From contig NW_006917103.1 in assembly GCF_000516985.1 (NCBI RefSeq), forward strand, positions 620,001 to 684,000: a DNA stretch of 64,000 bases. Reading direction: 5' to 3'. This stretch comes from Pestalotiopsis fici W106-1. Taxonomy: Eukaryota; Ascomycota; Sordariomycetes; Amphisphaeriales; Sporocadaceae. Position numbers and translations under genes: made by a program. The notes under the pieces were generated by a model. The model was not told where the DNA came from. It made no database searches and saw only the letters and a program-made list of their open reading frames with translations. Each line of letters starts with the position of its first letter. The stretch's first letter is position 1. Below, piece by piece: positions 30,458 to 42,208 of this stretch.

Positions 30458-30473
30458 ATTAGATAAGATAATC
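30458..30473 (+). promoter_or_regulatory. Overlapping GATA motifs
   Basis: AGATAA at 30461-30466 overlaps a second AGATAA at 30466-30471; a near-match ATCTGATTA lies just upstream (30453-30461). It could be a further GATA-factor site for the NRPS, about 1.24 kb from its start, or a chance AT-rich cluster. Confidence 0.4.
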
Positions 30474-32039
30474 TGCTCAGGGATCTCGCCAGTTCCACCA
30501 GTGCAGGACCTGCCAGGTACCTGAATTTCCGATTTCGGCTGCTATATTGCCGCTCACTTTCGCCATCTTTTTTTTTCTTTTTCTCTCTGGCATCGAGATA
30601 CCTATTTCGTGTCTGGTTTCGCGCATTTCTCAGCAGGCCGAGGCCTACCTACCTAGCATAGGGTACACATATTCCGTCTTTGTGGCAAGTTCACCGCCAT
30701 GCCAAGCTTGCCAGGCAATAGTTGAGAGATATTCTGGACCTTGTATGCAGAATTTTTGCCAAAAGGCCATCGTCTGTTGGTCTCCAGTTCATTTCCAGTA
30801 TGACTTTTTCTCTTTGCAAGTTCTGCTCGGTTGAAAACGGCACTCTTGTCATGGCCTGGTAGTCTTGAGCTCCGCCATTTTGACGAAACTTGTCGCCATA
30901 TTTACGGCTCCAGAAGTCTCCAGGTCGTACATCGGAAAGGCGGAACTGCCAAAGTGCCTAAATAAGTCGGATCCGAACATGGGCTGTTACAAATGTGGTC
31001 CATCGTGTAAAGAGTGACAGCAGGTTCGCACGCAATTGCCAGTTGCTACTACTCTCACAATGGCGGTGTCACGGAGCAACTATTGACCTCCGAGGTAAGC
31101 TCGGTCGTAATGACCAGATTAGCGCCTTGTTCCGGGATTATACTCAACCGTGGACAAATCGCTCGTTATACTTCAACGTAATGACAGCATTTTTTTTCCC
31201 CCTCGGGCAGAAATGCTACACGCTACACTATGCGGGCTGGTCATGCGGCTCCTGGTCTGTCTTTAGCGCACTTGAACCTACGTCTCAAGCTTTTCCTTGA
31301 TATTGCAAATTGAATTATATGTTTCTCCCAACAAATAAGACCTTGGAAAAGCACAGATTTATTTCCAAGTCTCATAAATTTGAAGCTCGAAAACCAAGAT
31401 CCACAGTATTAGGCCTTGGGGTGCAGCTGGCAGTACATTATACTAAATGCGTACGGTGGGTAATTTAAGACATTGATGGGGCAGTGACGCGCTCTGATTC
31501 ATGACCCACGGCAACCTATCAACTATTTGCAAGGGAAGAAAAAAAAAAATTGTGTACGTACTTTGTAGAACACCGGGGAATCATGAAATTGCAAAGAGAA
31601 GAAAACCGAGTATGGCTGCACTTTGAGTCTTAATATGCTGCCCACAACCAGGCCTGATTCGTACATTACCTACATACATTACTTCCCGCCTATAGTAGTA
31701 GTAGTAGCTGCCAACCGAACTGCTAAGACCCCTAACGTCACGTGCTAGTATTCTTCCCGCCCCTCGATTTTCTGGCACATCCAATCGATCATCGCCGTCT
31801 TTCCGCGTCCCAACCTCCATTGGCGCTAACGAGTTACGATAAGTTACGATAAGTGAAGACAGTCGACGTTTCGGTCCCGGTTTTTTTCTCCCGTTCAAGT
31901 GCCGGGACAAGACTTACCTATAGACGAGCTCATTTCGGGGCTTCCCGCCAGGCCGCCGACGTCGAGAAGCCATCCCAACGACACGGCCTGCGGGCAACGG
32001 GCTCCGGGATAAAGACAAAAAAGACAACCACACACAGCC

Positions 32040-33284
32040 ATGGCTGACAGCGATGCGCGCGGGGCTGACAGGCGGACGCCACGCTTCAGCTGGAATCCTG
32101 CCTACGAGGCCACCTTTTTCCGGTCCCTCTGCGAGTCGATACAATTGGGCTTTAAGGAAAATCACAGCTTCAAGGCCGGTGCATGGGAGAGAGCAGCCAT
32201 CGCGCTACGCGATAAGCACGCGGCATATCCTGAGAAGAGTCATTTGATCAACAAGGCAGATAATGCTCGAAAGAGGTTTCGTATGTGGCGCGGGCTTAGG
32301 GAAGACCCCGAGTTTCTCTATAACCCCGCTACGCGCATGGTGAATGCCAGCGAGGAGGCATGGCAGAGCCACTTCGAGGTATGTCGAGCATCAGTCGGGT
32401 ATGCGGCAAGGCGCCACTATAGATAGTATTTGCTAATGTGGAAATTCCTCATACAGAAAGAGCCCCTCTCGAAAGCTCTCCGCGGCAGACCGTTCGATCA
32501 TGAGGAATACATGGAGATTCTGTTTCCGGACGTGGTTGGTTCTGGTGGTGCCCCGAAGCGTGTCATGAAGAAACGAAAGGGGCCAGACGGGACACCTCTT
32601 GCAGTCGACAACTCGATTAATCACGGCCAAAACGTCATGGATTTGACGTTGGACTCGAGCCTTTATTCGCAAACACCGACGCACAATGCGACACAACAGC
32701 CGCAACCGACTCCCCAGGCATCGAGTAATCCTCAGCCTGTTACACATTCTACAACTGCAGGAGTGTCCTCGCAGACATCTGCAGGCAGTAATACTGCGCT
32801 CACGCCGCCAGACGAAACTCCAAACACAGCTCATGCCCGGAGACGAATCGCAGGCGAAGGAGAGAGACGCAGAGGGCGGCCTTCAAGATTTTCTTCCAAC
32901 ATCTATAGCAATTCTCCGGCCGCAGCTGCGTCCATCAATCTTGGTCCACCGCCACCAGCAAGTTCATCTCGGGCACAACCATTGCACTCTTCCTTTAGCT
33001 CATCGGCTCTCGTCGAGGATGGGATATTGCTGTTGGCCGAGGCCTTGAAGAATCGCAATCCGCCCAAATGGCCCGAGCAAGCTATGGAGATCTTGTTCCG
33101 CGATTTTTCCGACGAAGATCCCGATCTACAACTCAAAATTGCTGAGAAGGCATTTGCAGATGAGGTCAAGGCCATGATGTTTGTAAAGGCCACCCCTGAA
33201 TTACGGAGACATTGGGTAGGACGTCTACGCGAGGTCCATTCCCGCACGCTAGGATTGGGAAGAGTTGGTGAGGAGGCTTCATGA
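32040..33284 (+). CDS. Myb/SANT-like DNA-binding domain protein
   Basis: Exon 1 is 32040-32378 (113 codons), the intron is 32379-32456 (78 nt, GTATGT donor, GCTAAT branch, ATACAG acceptor), and exon 2 is 32457-33284; 388 aa. The ATG is in a strong context (cagccATGG). Residues about 14-113 form a Myb/SANT-like trihelix domain (RFSWNPAYEATFFRSLCES, then an AGAWERAAIALRDK helix, and NKADNARKRFRMWRGL). This is the Myb_DNA-bind_3 type found in plant and fungal proteins related to transposon-derived regulators. The domain continues across the splice into PFDHEEYMEILFPD. The middle is Gln/Ser/Pro-rich and disordered with a basic RRRGRPSRF AT-hook-like patch. The C-terminus has a conserved-looking helical segment (LLAEALKNRNPPKWPEQAME). 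It is probably a nuclear DNA-binding regulator; no target is known. Confidence 0.8.
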
Positions 33285-36200
33285 CGTGGATAACCAGGGA
33301 GGAGGAAACACTTCCAATTGGGCCGTTGCGAATGCGGCACCAATATTTGTAAGATTAACATACAGCGAAAGGCATCTCACGAGCCTTTTGAGTTTGTATC
33401 ACTTGATGGTTCATAGTCCAGACCCAGCGAAAGATGAGCATGGTGGGTTCAACGACCTTGGCGATTCTCTCACGACTTTATGATAGCGTTACACGAATGA
33501 CGACTCCAATTTTGGGTCTAATGATAATACTCGCAATCCAGAAGTTCAAAGATATGTACATAGGATGGAATCGAATAATACATTCTGTATAAATAACCGT
33601 GTTGAGCTACCGACTCTGATCCAATATTGGATATTGGCTTTGCGTGTCAAATAGTTTGTCAAGTTCAAGTTTGCGTACCAGCTACCACGGAACCAGTGTT
33701 CATGTTGGCGAAGCTTTCCCTGCCAGTCCATTTTAGCTGATGACGATTATTTGCATTACTATGACCAAGAGACTATGCTACCCAGCACGTCAGGGTACAG
33801 CATGAATGTTCAATATGTCCTTTGAGCAAGGGTAATAGTTTAACGGGTCTGGGAATACTCTGCTTTTTGAGAGTCATGCAAGACAATACTACTACGTGGG
33901 AAATTATACGCATATACAATTTGAAATCTCGTTGCTCTAGGTTTTCATTTCATGAACCCAGCTCCTGGCCTATCAATACCTTTAATCATCAAATTGCGGT
34001 TTACTCACCTGATATACAACATAGAGCAATATGCCAGGCGAAATCTACGATAAAAACACAGCCAATTCTGTCTAAGCCAGTCTTTAAGGCTTTCAAATTT
34101 ATATCGTAGTCCAAAAAGTTGGAATCTCGTCAATGAATAGTCGTGTAATCTTTATCCCAAATAGCAAGTCTTCTCCTGATAAGCCATCTCCAAAGTTGAC
34201 AGCTTATTTCAATCAATTTCTGCTGGCAAGATAAATCACTCGAGTGTTCTTTCGGTTATAGAGAGCGCTGAGACAACAACTATGCTGTACTAAGCATTGT
34301 AGCAATGGACCAACCATTTCCGAATCTAGTTCAATCTTGATTAATTTATCTAGAGCAAGACCTCCTTTCTCTTATGCGGATTATACGGACCCGAAGTGTA
34401 TGGGGCTGTGCAGGTTGGGACCAGCTGGGATCACCAATCTCGTCTGACCACGATGCTGCTCTTTTCGTTTCCCGGATCGCAGTGTTTCCATGTCTCTCGC
34501 GGTAAAGATGAACAAAAGTCTTGGCACGTCATGTTTGAGCATTCGAATACCCGGTCTCAAGAATATTAATATCTAAACGAAGAATGTCCACAATATCATC
34601 TCATCATGGTCATGGCTATGATGAACAACAATGCTTTTGGGAATATCCACATCTTGCGGCTGGCTACATGATCAGTGGATTAGATAGGTCATTTAATCTA
34701 AACGCCCAGCTGGGAAAGCAAGGCTTGATTGCATCAAGCTTATCCCCGTGTCCAATTTTCAAGCTTCTCGTCTGGGCCTCTGATGCGACCGGACTCCTCT
34801 ATCCCAGCCCAGCCATTCAGTCAGTCCCAATCGGTTGGCTTACCTGGCCATTCGCTGACTTACTTGGCTTGGTAGGAGGAAAGAGACGGGGGAGTTGATG
34901 AAACGAGTGCTAGGGACAAATTCAAGGCCGCGCAAGTTCAGACGAAAATAGTAGTATGTAGTATCCTGATTCCTGATTCCTAGCTCTCTGGAGATTGAAT
35001 ATGCCTGTTTACCTCACCTGCTGAACGGAAGTCGATGCGAACATCGACAACGGACATGATGGTTCAATTGGTGGGCTTGACCACGGTCGAAACGGGTGCT
35101 TCAAATGTGTGGGGTAGCGCCAGGGGTTGCCGGTTTCACTGGGGGTGGTGCCCGCCTGGGGGACCGAATCGCCCCTAAAGGGCAACCATCCAGAACGCCC
35201 AGACTGGACGCCTCGGCGCCAATGCTCACAGGAAGAAAACAAGCTCATTGATTGCCGATGCCAAATCAACTTGGCAAGCGATCTGGTGGGACATTCAAAA
35301 TTTATCTCCGTTTTGCGCCGAGCTGGTAGAAAATTCCACAATGAACCAGCATTATGCGAAATTCGTACAGGATCGAATGCAACTCAATCATCTGCTCCAG
35401 TGTGTCGCGACTAGTCGTCAAGGAGTAACATTACGCTGTCGTATTCGACCCATCATCAGCCACCAGCAATCATCAGAGCGCCCGGAAGCGAAACAGATCT
35501 GAGGCAGGACAACCTCGGACTGCCGAACACGACCGACCAGCGCTCGACGGTGTATGGCCTCCGTCCCAACTTTTACCAAGACAGTCGATGTTCCTACCAA
35601 ACGGCAATACCGCCTCCTGCTCTTTCCGGCCAGAAGCTACAGCTTTGACTGCTACCTACAGCCACCCTTTGAGCAGGTATTACTGTTCCAAGGCACTTGT
35701 TGTCTACTGTGAGGAATGTGTAGGCAATCATTGTATGCCAAAAGCAGTAGTTCATGTGCTCGTGCGTCAAGAAAGGCCCGGCCATGCATATCTACTTGGA
35801 CAGAAATGGCACTGCCACTCGGGGATTCAGTTAGACGCCGTTTAGGTGTTCCGAATTTGGAGGGGATATGTTCCTTTACGCATCCATCTAACCTAGAAGT
35901 CGACAATGACCATGGCCCCGCGAAATCTGCGGATTGTGTGTACACGTCGACTCCAAACATGACCACCGCAGATGGCCTCTGTGGGTTTGTTTCTGGCTTG
36001 GCGCCCGCGACACGAACATGTTTTCTCCTGGACAGAGATCTGCGCGGTCTGGGCTGCATCTGCCTATGGCCATGTCCGTAAAGAGCCCTCGCAAAATCCC
36101 GATGCGGCCCCCATTTGAGGCTCTGACATCGCTTGCCAAGAGAAATGCATCATGACTAGGATACCATTGGCCTGTGGAGAAGACCAACGTCTTTTAGCAG

Positions 36201-37223
36201 TTACCGAATAGCTGTAGTGCAACCGTCGGCAGCATACCGAGAGACCCCAGGGCCCTTGGCACCGCAAAACCGCCCCCTGCCTTAGCTTGTTGTGGTTTTT
36301 TTATTTTACTTTTTTTCTGGGGTGATGCTAGACCCCTGAGGGAGGGGATACTAGGGGCACTTACTTTGTATACGCACCGCACATTCGGCCAGAAATGTAC
36401 ATCCCAAGCCTCCTAATTCACCTAGTTCAACTGATTTTTCCTAGTACCGAGCACCAGCACGAGCAGCCAATGGCTCAATGCTCCCAACTCGCATTTCCAA
36501 TTGCCCGGACACGGACTGAACGAAGCTGCTCTGCTTCTTCTTCACTCCCCGTCCGTCCTATAGGACATGCTTGTCCTGGCCCCACCATCTTGCCGCATAC
36601 TCTGTCTTGGACTTGCTTGGGATGTGTGGATCTACGCGAGCCGCCCATGTTTGGTGATCATGGCAGGAAGATCAGTCTCGGCGATGGAGGCCAAGACAAG
36701 TACGCAATTCTTGTCCCAGATTCCCCAGTAGCTGCAACAGCTTTGTGATCTTCACTGCCCATCTTGGTTGGAGGCTTGGCTTGTGAAATCTTCAATGATA
36801 CCTCCGAGAGAGCAGGCCATAGTACATACCACACCCACACCATGGCTTACTACCACCCCCTGGCCACAGTTCCTCTGTGTCAATGCCCTGACTCTTCATG
36901 TGGGCCCATGGATGTTCTGCTATACCGATGTACCTCAAGTTGCCTGACTCTTACAGATCTCTTTTCGTTTAAAACATCAATGGGTCCCTGAGGATCTCAA
37001 GTCTTGGCATTCTTCTTTCTCCCATCCTTCTTTTCTTTCTCATTGCTGTTTCTGCTGTAGATTCCGTTTTGGGTTTTGTTATTCACTTCTCTTGAGGGTA
37101 TCTTGTTGGTGATAGATTCATCGCGCGAGTTGAGCTCCCTCCATTACGCTCATTCTTCCTCTTGTCCCTCCCACCTGGTGTGGTTTTTTTATTACCTTCT
37201 TTACCATATTCCCTTCGACAAAG
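33285..37223. other. Longest gene-free stretch of the window (3.9 kb)
   Basis: No gene could be supported. 33500-34600 is AT-rich. 35000-36900 is of mixed composition with many short ORFs on both strands that lack domains or splice logic. 37010-37220 is CT-rich, as expected for the leader of the aspartic protease gene. Remnants of an old mobile element or a non-coding transcript cannot be excluded. Confidence 0.45.
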
Positions 37224-38711
37224 ATGCAGTCGTTAATGAAGGTCCTATTCCTCATGGCCCTCGTGGCCCTTGTGGCTGCTTCCCCGGCCCCCAAGATCCA
37301 GAAGCGTGGTGTATACAAGGTTGAGCGGGTGTCAAACCCGGCCTACACGGGCAAGAATGGCCCCCGGGCACTTCTCAAGACTCTTAGAAAGTACCGCATG
37401 CCAATTCCCGCCGGTCTAATGGAGTCTGTCGAGGGACACGAGATGATCTCCAAGCGTAAGTAAACATGGTGCTGTTTTCGGAAAGGGTTACAACAAATGA
37501 TACTCGATTACATTCACATGAAAAGATCAAAAGCTAACACATTTCGACTCATCAGGCAAGGAGAAGAAGAAGGGAGCAAAGAATGGTGCCGGGGCTGGTG
37601 CTGCTGCTGCAGACAACGGCACGGCGAGTGCTGCCGCCGCCAATGGCACTGGTACTGGTCTTGTCACTGCTACGCCCGAGGAGAATGATGTCGAGTATTT
37701 GTCGCCTGTCGATATTGGTGGCCAGACTCTCAACCTCGACTTTGATTCTGGTTCTTCCGACCTTTGGGTGTTCAATAACCAGCTCAGCGGCGCCGCGACC
37801 ACTGGACACACTGTCTTTGATGCCACCAAGTCCAACACGTTTGCTCTGATGAACGGTGCTTCTTTCGAGATCAGCTACGGTGACGGTTCGGGAGCCGCCG
37901 GCAACGTCGGTACGGACACGGTCAACGTGGGTGGTGCCACCGTCACTGCTCAGGCCGTCGAGCTGGCCACGGCCGTCTCCAAGTCGTTTGTCCAGGACAC
38001 CAGCAACAATGGTCTGCTCGGCCTGGCCTTTTCCAAGCTCAACACGGTGCAGCCCCAGCAGCAAAAGACCTTCTTCGACAATGTCATGCCCTCGCTCGCC
38101 GAGCCCGTCTTCACTGCCGATCTCCGTGCCAATGCCACCGGCGCCTACGAGTTTGGCCGCGTCGACACTAGCAAGTTCACCGGCCAGATGACCTGGGTCC
38201 CTATCAACGACACCCAGGGCTTCTGGCAGTTCGCCAGCGAGAGCTTTGCCGTCAACGGCGGTGCCACTCAGCAGGGTACCGCCGGTGCCCAGGCCATTGC
38301 CGACACGGGCACCACCCTTGTCTTGGCTGACCCCGTTGCCGTCGACGCATACTACTCCCAGGTCCAAGGTGCCGTCAACGATGCTCAGGCCGGTGGCTTC
38401 GTCTTTCCTTGCGACACTCAGATGCCCGACCTCGCACTCGATATCGGTGGAACCCCGGCCACTATCAAGGGAGCTGATATTAACTTTGCTCAGGTCGACG
38501 CACAGAGTAAGTTTTGACCCAATTTGCAGTTCTTATTTCGTTTTCTCAAGAATTTCTTCTACAATTTACTAACATTTCATAATTAGACTGCTTCGGTGGT
38601 GTTCAGGCATCCCCTGCCAACCTTTTCATCTACGGAGACATCTTCTTCAAGAGCAATTTCGTTGCCTTCAACGGTGGTAACAACTCTCTGGGCTTCGCAA
38701 CCCATGTTTAG
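37224..38711 (+). CDS. Secreted pepsin-family aspartic protease (A1)
   Basis: Endopeptidase of the aspergillopepsin/penicillopepsin type, acting outside the cell at acid pH. Exons 37224-37455, 37556-38506 and 38587-38711 (introns of 100 and 80 nt, both with GTAAGT donors and YAG acceptors) join in phase to 435 aa. Signal peptide [20 protein letters not shown] is followed by a propeptide with a basic [10 protein letters not shown] patch and an Ala/Gly/Asn/Thr-rich linker (about residues 85-115). The mature core starts near [14 protein letters not shown]. Catalytic residues are Asp141 in DFDSGSS and Asp327 in IADTGTT; the flap Tyr185 lies in SYGDGSG. A Cys pair (FPCDTQM and NCFGGVQ) would form the usual C-terminal-lobe disulfide. 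The last exon completes [14 protein letters not shown] and the terminal strand LGFATHV. All expected parts are present, so it should be active. Confidence 0.93.
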
Positions 38712-40835
38712 ATATCATGACACCAAAAATATGTACATAAGAGAAGAGTACAAGGGGACAGGACATATCCACATCACGCCAAGATCTTGTGGTAAAGGCG
38801 TATAAATCTGATACATTTTTGTTACTAGCCAGCCAATTTTGGTAATAGAACACTTTTTTTTCAAACGACTATTTTCGAATTTCGTTGAATGTGAGATTAA
38901 AATAGTTCTCGTATTGATCCTTAGCACTTCTCGCCCTGGGACGATAGAGAACCCATAATCAATTCATGCCCACGTGGGCATTTACTTAGTGTAATATCCG
39001 GCCGTAATCATACCTAGATAGACATTCGACGTCCATTGAAACTAGGTGTAGTGAAACCGGACCGTTATAGCAATAACTGCAACATAAATCATCTGATATT
39101 TGGTTAAAGTAGAGCCGAGTCTGGTATTTTAGTGATCGAAGAAGCCCTTTCACAGAGAATGCCACCGTGAGATCTGGACACATTTTCTTTCCGACCTTGA
39201 AGAAGAGAACTTTGAGTGTTATAAAAGCCACTTTATACTCAATGTCTTGCAGTAATTTGAAATGCCCCTTTGAGTTTATCGAAACTCTACCTGGACTTTT
39301 CTGGCATACCACAAAGTCGGGCCGGCCGGCCCGAACAACAGTCCGACCACGTGTGCGTTGAGAGGCCAAACTCTCAATCCCGGAAAGAAAAGGCACATTG
39401 GCGTGCTAGGTTGATATACCAAGGATTGAACGAAATGCAGACATACGCCGAGTGAGCCGTTCGGGCCCCAGCTTGATATATACCCAAAGGAGGGTTCCCA
39501 TGCAAAAATTGACGTTCCAGAGGCAGCCAGCCAGAGGATGGCTCTTACTTTGACACTTTTTTCAAAGTCCCCGAAAAGTCACTTTGGACGTCAACGTTAC
39601 TTGCGCTTTGGGACGCACTTATGGCTCGTCAAATAATGCCAGCCTCCAAGAGATCTTACATGGATAACCTTGACGTATTTTCGTAAGAATTCGACTCCAA
39701 GTGTTAGTTCCGTGATAGTACCATATTTCCATGCTGGATATCACAGTATGGCAACAATCTAGAGATATGACATTCCTTCGAAATAATCTTAAATACAAAT
39801 TCGAGATATATTTACTGGACCCCAACCTGACATAGTCAAAAACAATAATCAAGCTGTCATTGCAACGTAATGACTTGCAAATCACGTTGCCGAGTTCGCT
39901 TGTGTATAACCTTATGCAAAGACCCTTGCCTCAAGGAGCTATAAAAAGAATCCAAGGTCAAAATCGGGCTGAAAAGTCTCCTCGGCTGTGTATCGGGCGT
40001 TCTCCCAAATACAAAGTTTTCACTCCCACAAACGCTCTTCAAAGTTTCTCTTTACAATAGAAAATATTAGAAAGCCGTTGACGGTTACAAAAAATTACTT
40101 TTATTAGCAACTCCCAGCAACTCTTTTTCAATCTCTCGGAATCATGCTTTTGCCACTGGAGCCTTCCCGGCATTGGAAACTTACCAAAAAGAAACACCGG
40201 AAACTTCATCTTCACGAAGCTTTCACCCTAGGTCTTTCCCACCTATGTATTTTAAGCTAGGCTTCGAGGGTTCCTTCGCGGGGCTGGACTACGGACGTTC
40301 TCACTGGGGCTGTACTTGCGATATGAAGGGGAAAAGAAGCAATTAGGAAGGCAAAAAGGACCAAGAAATAGAGTAAGGAAAGAAAAGGTCGTGTCAAACT
40401 TGTTGTTGGCTGGTGGGAGATGTTGGAAGGTGCCATTAAGAGCTCGGGTGTACAAATAAGAGCTTTCAGGGCACCACAGGGAAACCTTCTTTTTCCCCCA
40501 GTATCAATAAACCTACATGTACACCTTATCTTCTTGGAAATCTCTGTCCCGTTCCAGTTCCTACACCTCTCCTCCTGGAGGGGCTTGTCTGACCATTGCC
40601 ACGCGACCTGAATTATACTTTGACAATTTCGGCCATTATACAGACATTATACAGACTATCTTGTTGTCCACTCTGTCCGAAAGCATTTGGCACGTATGGA
40701 ATCGAATATTTAAGAAGGCCCTTCCTCCCCATCCTGAGCTGTTTCTTTCCATCCTTCTTCATCACACATCAACTTCATCACACTCTTCCATCTACCAAAT
40801 AGATCTTAGCAGTTCTTCAACTACTTTTCTTCATC
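38712..40835. other. Intergenic region upstream of the CX3C protein gene
   Basis: About 2.1 kb, no gene called. It holds a perfect 18-bp GC palindrome at 39317-39334 (TCGGGCCGGCCGGCCCGA) close to a CACGTG box, in otherwise AT-rich DNA, and a TATAAAAAG word near 39942. The last about 100 bp is a CT-rich leader. Confidence 0.5.
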
Positions 40836-41443
40836 ATGAAGTTCTCTTCCGTTGCCACATCCTTTGGCTTCGCCACCATGGCGATCGCCATGCCCTTTAC
40901 CAACAACACCGCGGCCGCCATGCCGTACACCAACCAGACAGTCTCGGTCCTGTCGGTCCGCGAGGACAAGCCCGACCCGGCCCTGGCCAAGACCAAGCTC
41001 GAGCAGCTCCCCGGCGCCGCTTGGGCCGTCAATTGTCTCAACGACTGCAACAAGAACATCGGCTGCATCGGCACGTGCGTCGAGAACTATGGTTCCCAGG
41101 GCAAGAACAACAAGCCCGACGCCGCTGCCGTGGAAAAGGCCACCAAGGGCCTGGCCACTGTCATTGGTCTCTTGGATTGCACCAAGAATTGCAACCATGG
41201 ACTGAGTAAGTCTTCACCCACCTTTCTCTTCCCCTTTTTACCACACAAAAGTCGGCTAACCTTGCGGGTCTCCGCCTTCGTCTTACAGTCTGCATCCTGG
41301 GCTGCAACGTCAAGCCCGCTCCAGCGTCCTATACGGACATCCCCTCTTGGCCTGAGAAGATTGACCAGGCGGCCAAGACCATGGAGTGTGCCGAAAAGTG
41401 TGAGGGAGCTAAGAAGAAGATCTGTATGCTCCAATGTATCTAG
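40836..41443 (+). CDS. Small secreted Cys-rich protein with three CX3C-Xn-CX3C units
   Basis: Exon 1 is 40836-41205, the intron is 41206-41288 (83 nt, GTAAGT...TTACAG), and exon 2 is 41289-41443; 174 aa. The splice rejoins an Ile codon. A signal peptide is present (FSSVATSFGFATMAIAM). The mature chain has 12 Cys in three matching units: CLNDCNKNIGCIGTC, CTKNCNHGLICILGC (across the splice) and CAEKCEGAKKKICMLQC, that is C-x3-C-x5-C-x3-C twice and C-x3-C-x7-C-x3-C once. Helical linkers of about 35-40 residues separate them. Each unit could be a disulfide-stapled helical hairpin. The leader contains N-glycosylation sequons (NNT, NQT). No known family was recognised; size, secretion and Cys content fit an effector-like or surface-active secreted protein. 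That role is inference. Confidence 0.82.
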
Positions 41444-42208
41444 TCATTGGATGGTGGAGTGGCCAATCAACCTTGTTGCCTGCGGTGGTTGGCCAGAAGT
41501 TATGGAAGCAAGCTGAATGATTTTTTTGGGGGTCTTTTGAGGTTTTGTCGGATTTTATTGCACAATGGTGAGCCACAGGTGTGGATGTGCAATGTGACAC
41601 AACGGGAAGGGTTATCAAGTTTATTTGTTTTCGCATTGATTTCGTAGGTGGACACCATCTTTAATCTTATCCTTTATTTTGGATAATGGTCCGCATCCCT
41701 CAGTGACTGAATGCCCTGCTGAATAGTCAATCCAAGCTGGATGGCTATGCCGTATGAGATAATCTTATTTTGATATCCCCGTCTACTTTTTACTTCAACT
41801 GGTAGAATCCGGACTTCCGTATTCGGAAGAGCGATAACGCAAATAAGAACTTTCTTCTCATGGAACGTTATTCTTCTTTTCTTGATCTATCAACTGGCTA
41901 GGTGCCTAGAAATGATCCATCCATCGCTGCTGCATGTCTAATTCATACTTTACGCTGTCCAGGTATCCTTTTCCCATTGAATGCTCCCCTCCTGTACAAG
42001 AAGGGAGGTGGGTGCCTATGCTCAAATCCATCTCAACTTATATCATTTCCAGAAACGTCATTATGCCTCCCCTGACCTGAGCACTCTTTGTAAGTTCTAA
42101 TTAGGGGTGCTACTTTCCCCCATTCCCCGTGAGGAGGTTGTCGCCGCTTCCAGAATTGGCCTTGGAACATTCAACAACACCATTCAAGGTGCCTCCCTCC
42201 TCGATAGC
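41444..42208. other. Convergent intergenic region
   Basis: About 765 bp between the 3' ends of the CX3C gene (plus) and the DUF4470 gene (minus). AT-rich, no ORF worth calling. Confidence 0.55.

Larger units (their letters stand above)
29221..32039. other. Divergent promoter region between the NRPS and the Myb/SANT-like gene
   Basis: About 2.8 kb, no gene called. It contains the iron-type GATA motifs listed separately, an overlapping GATA cluster near 30461, a (TAG)5 microsatellite near 31692-31707, and a tandem 10-bp AGTTACGATA repeat at 31832-31851. ORFs such as plus 29736-30125 and plus 30547-30834 look like chance. Confidence 0.5.

Noticed and set aside
35652..36081. Overlapping 121-135-codon ORFs on both strands
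   Set aside because: Mutual shadows with no recognisable protein features; no splice partners.
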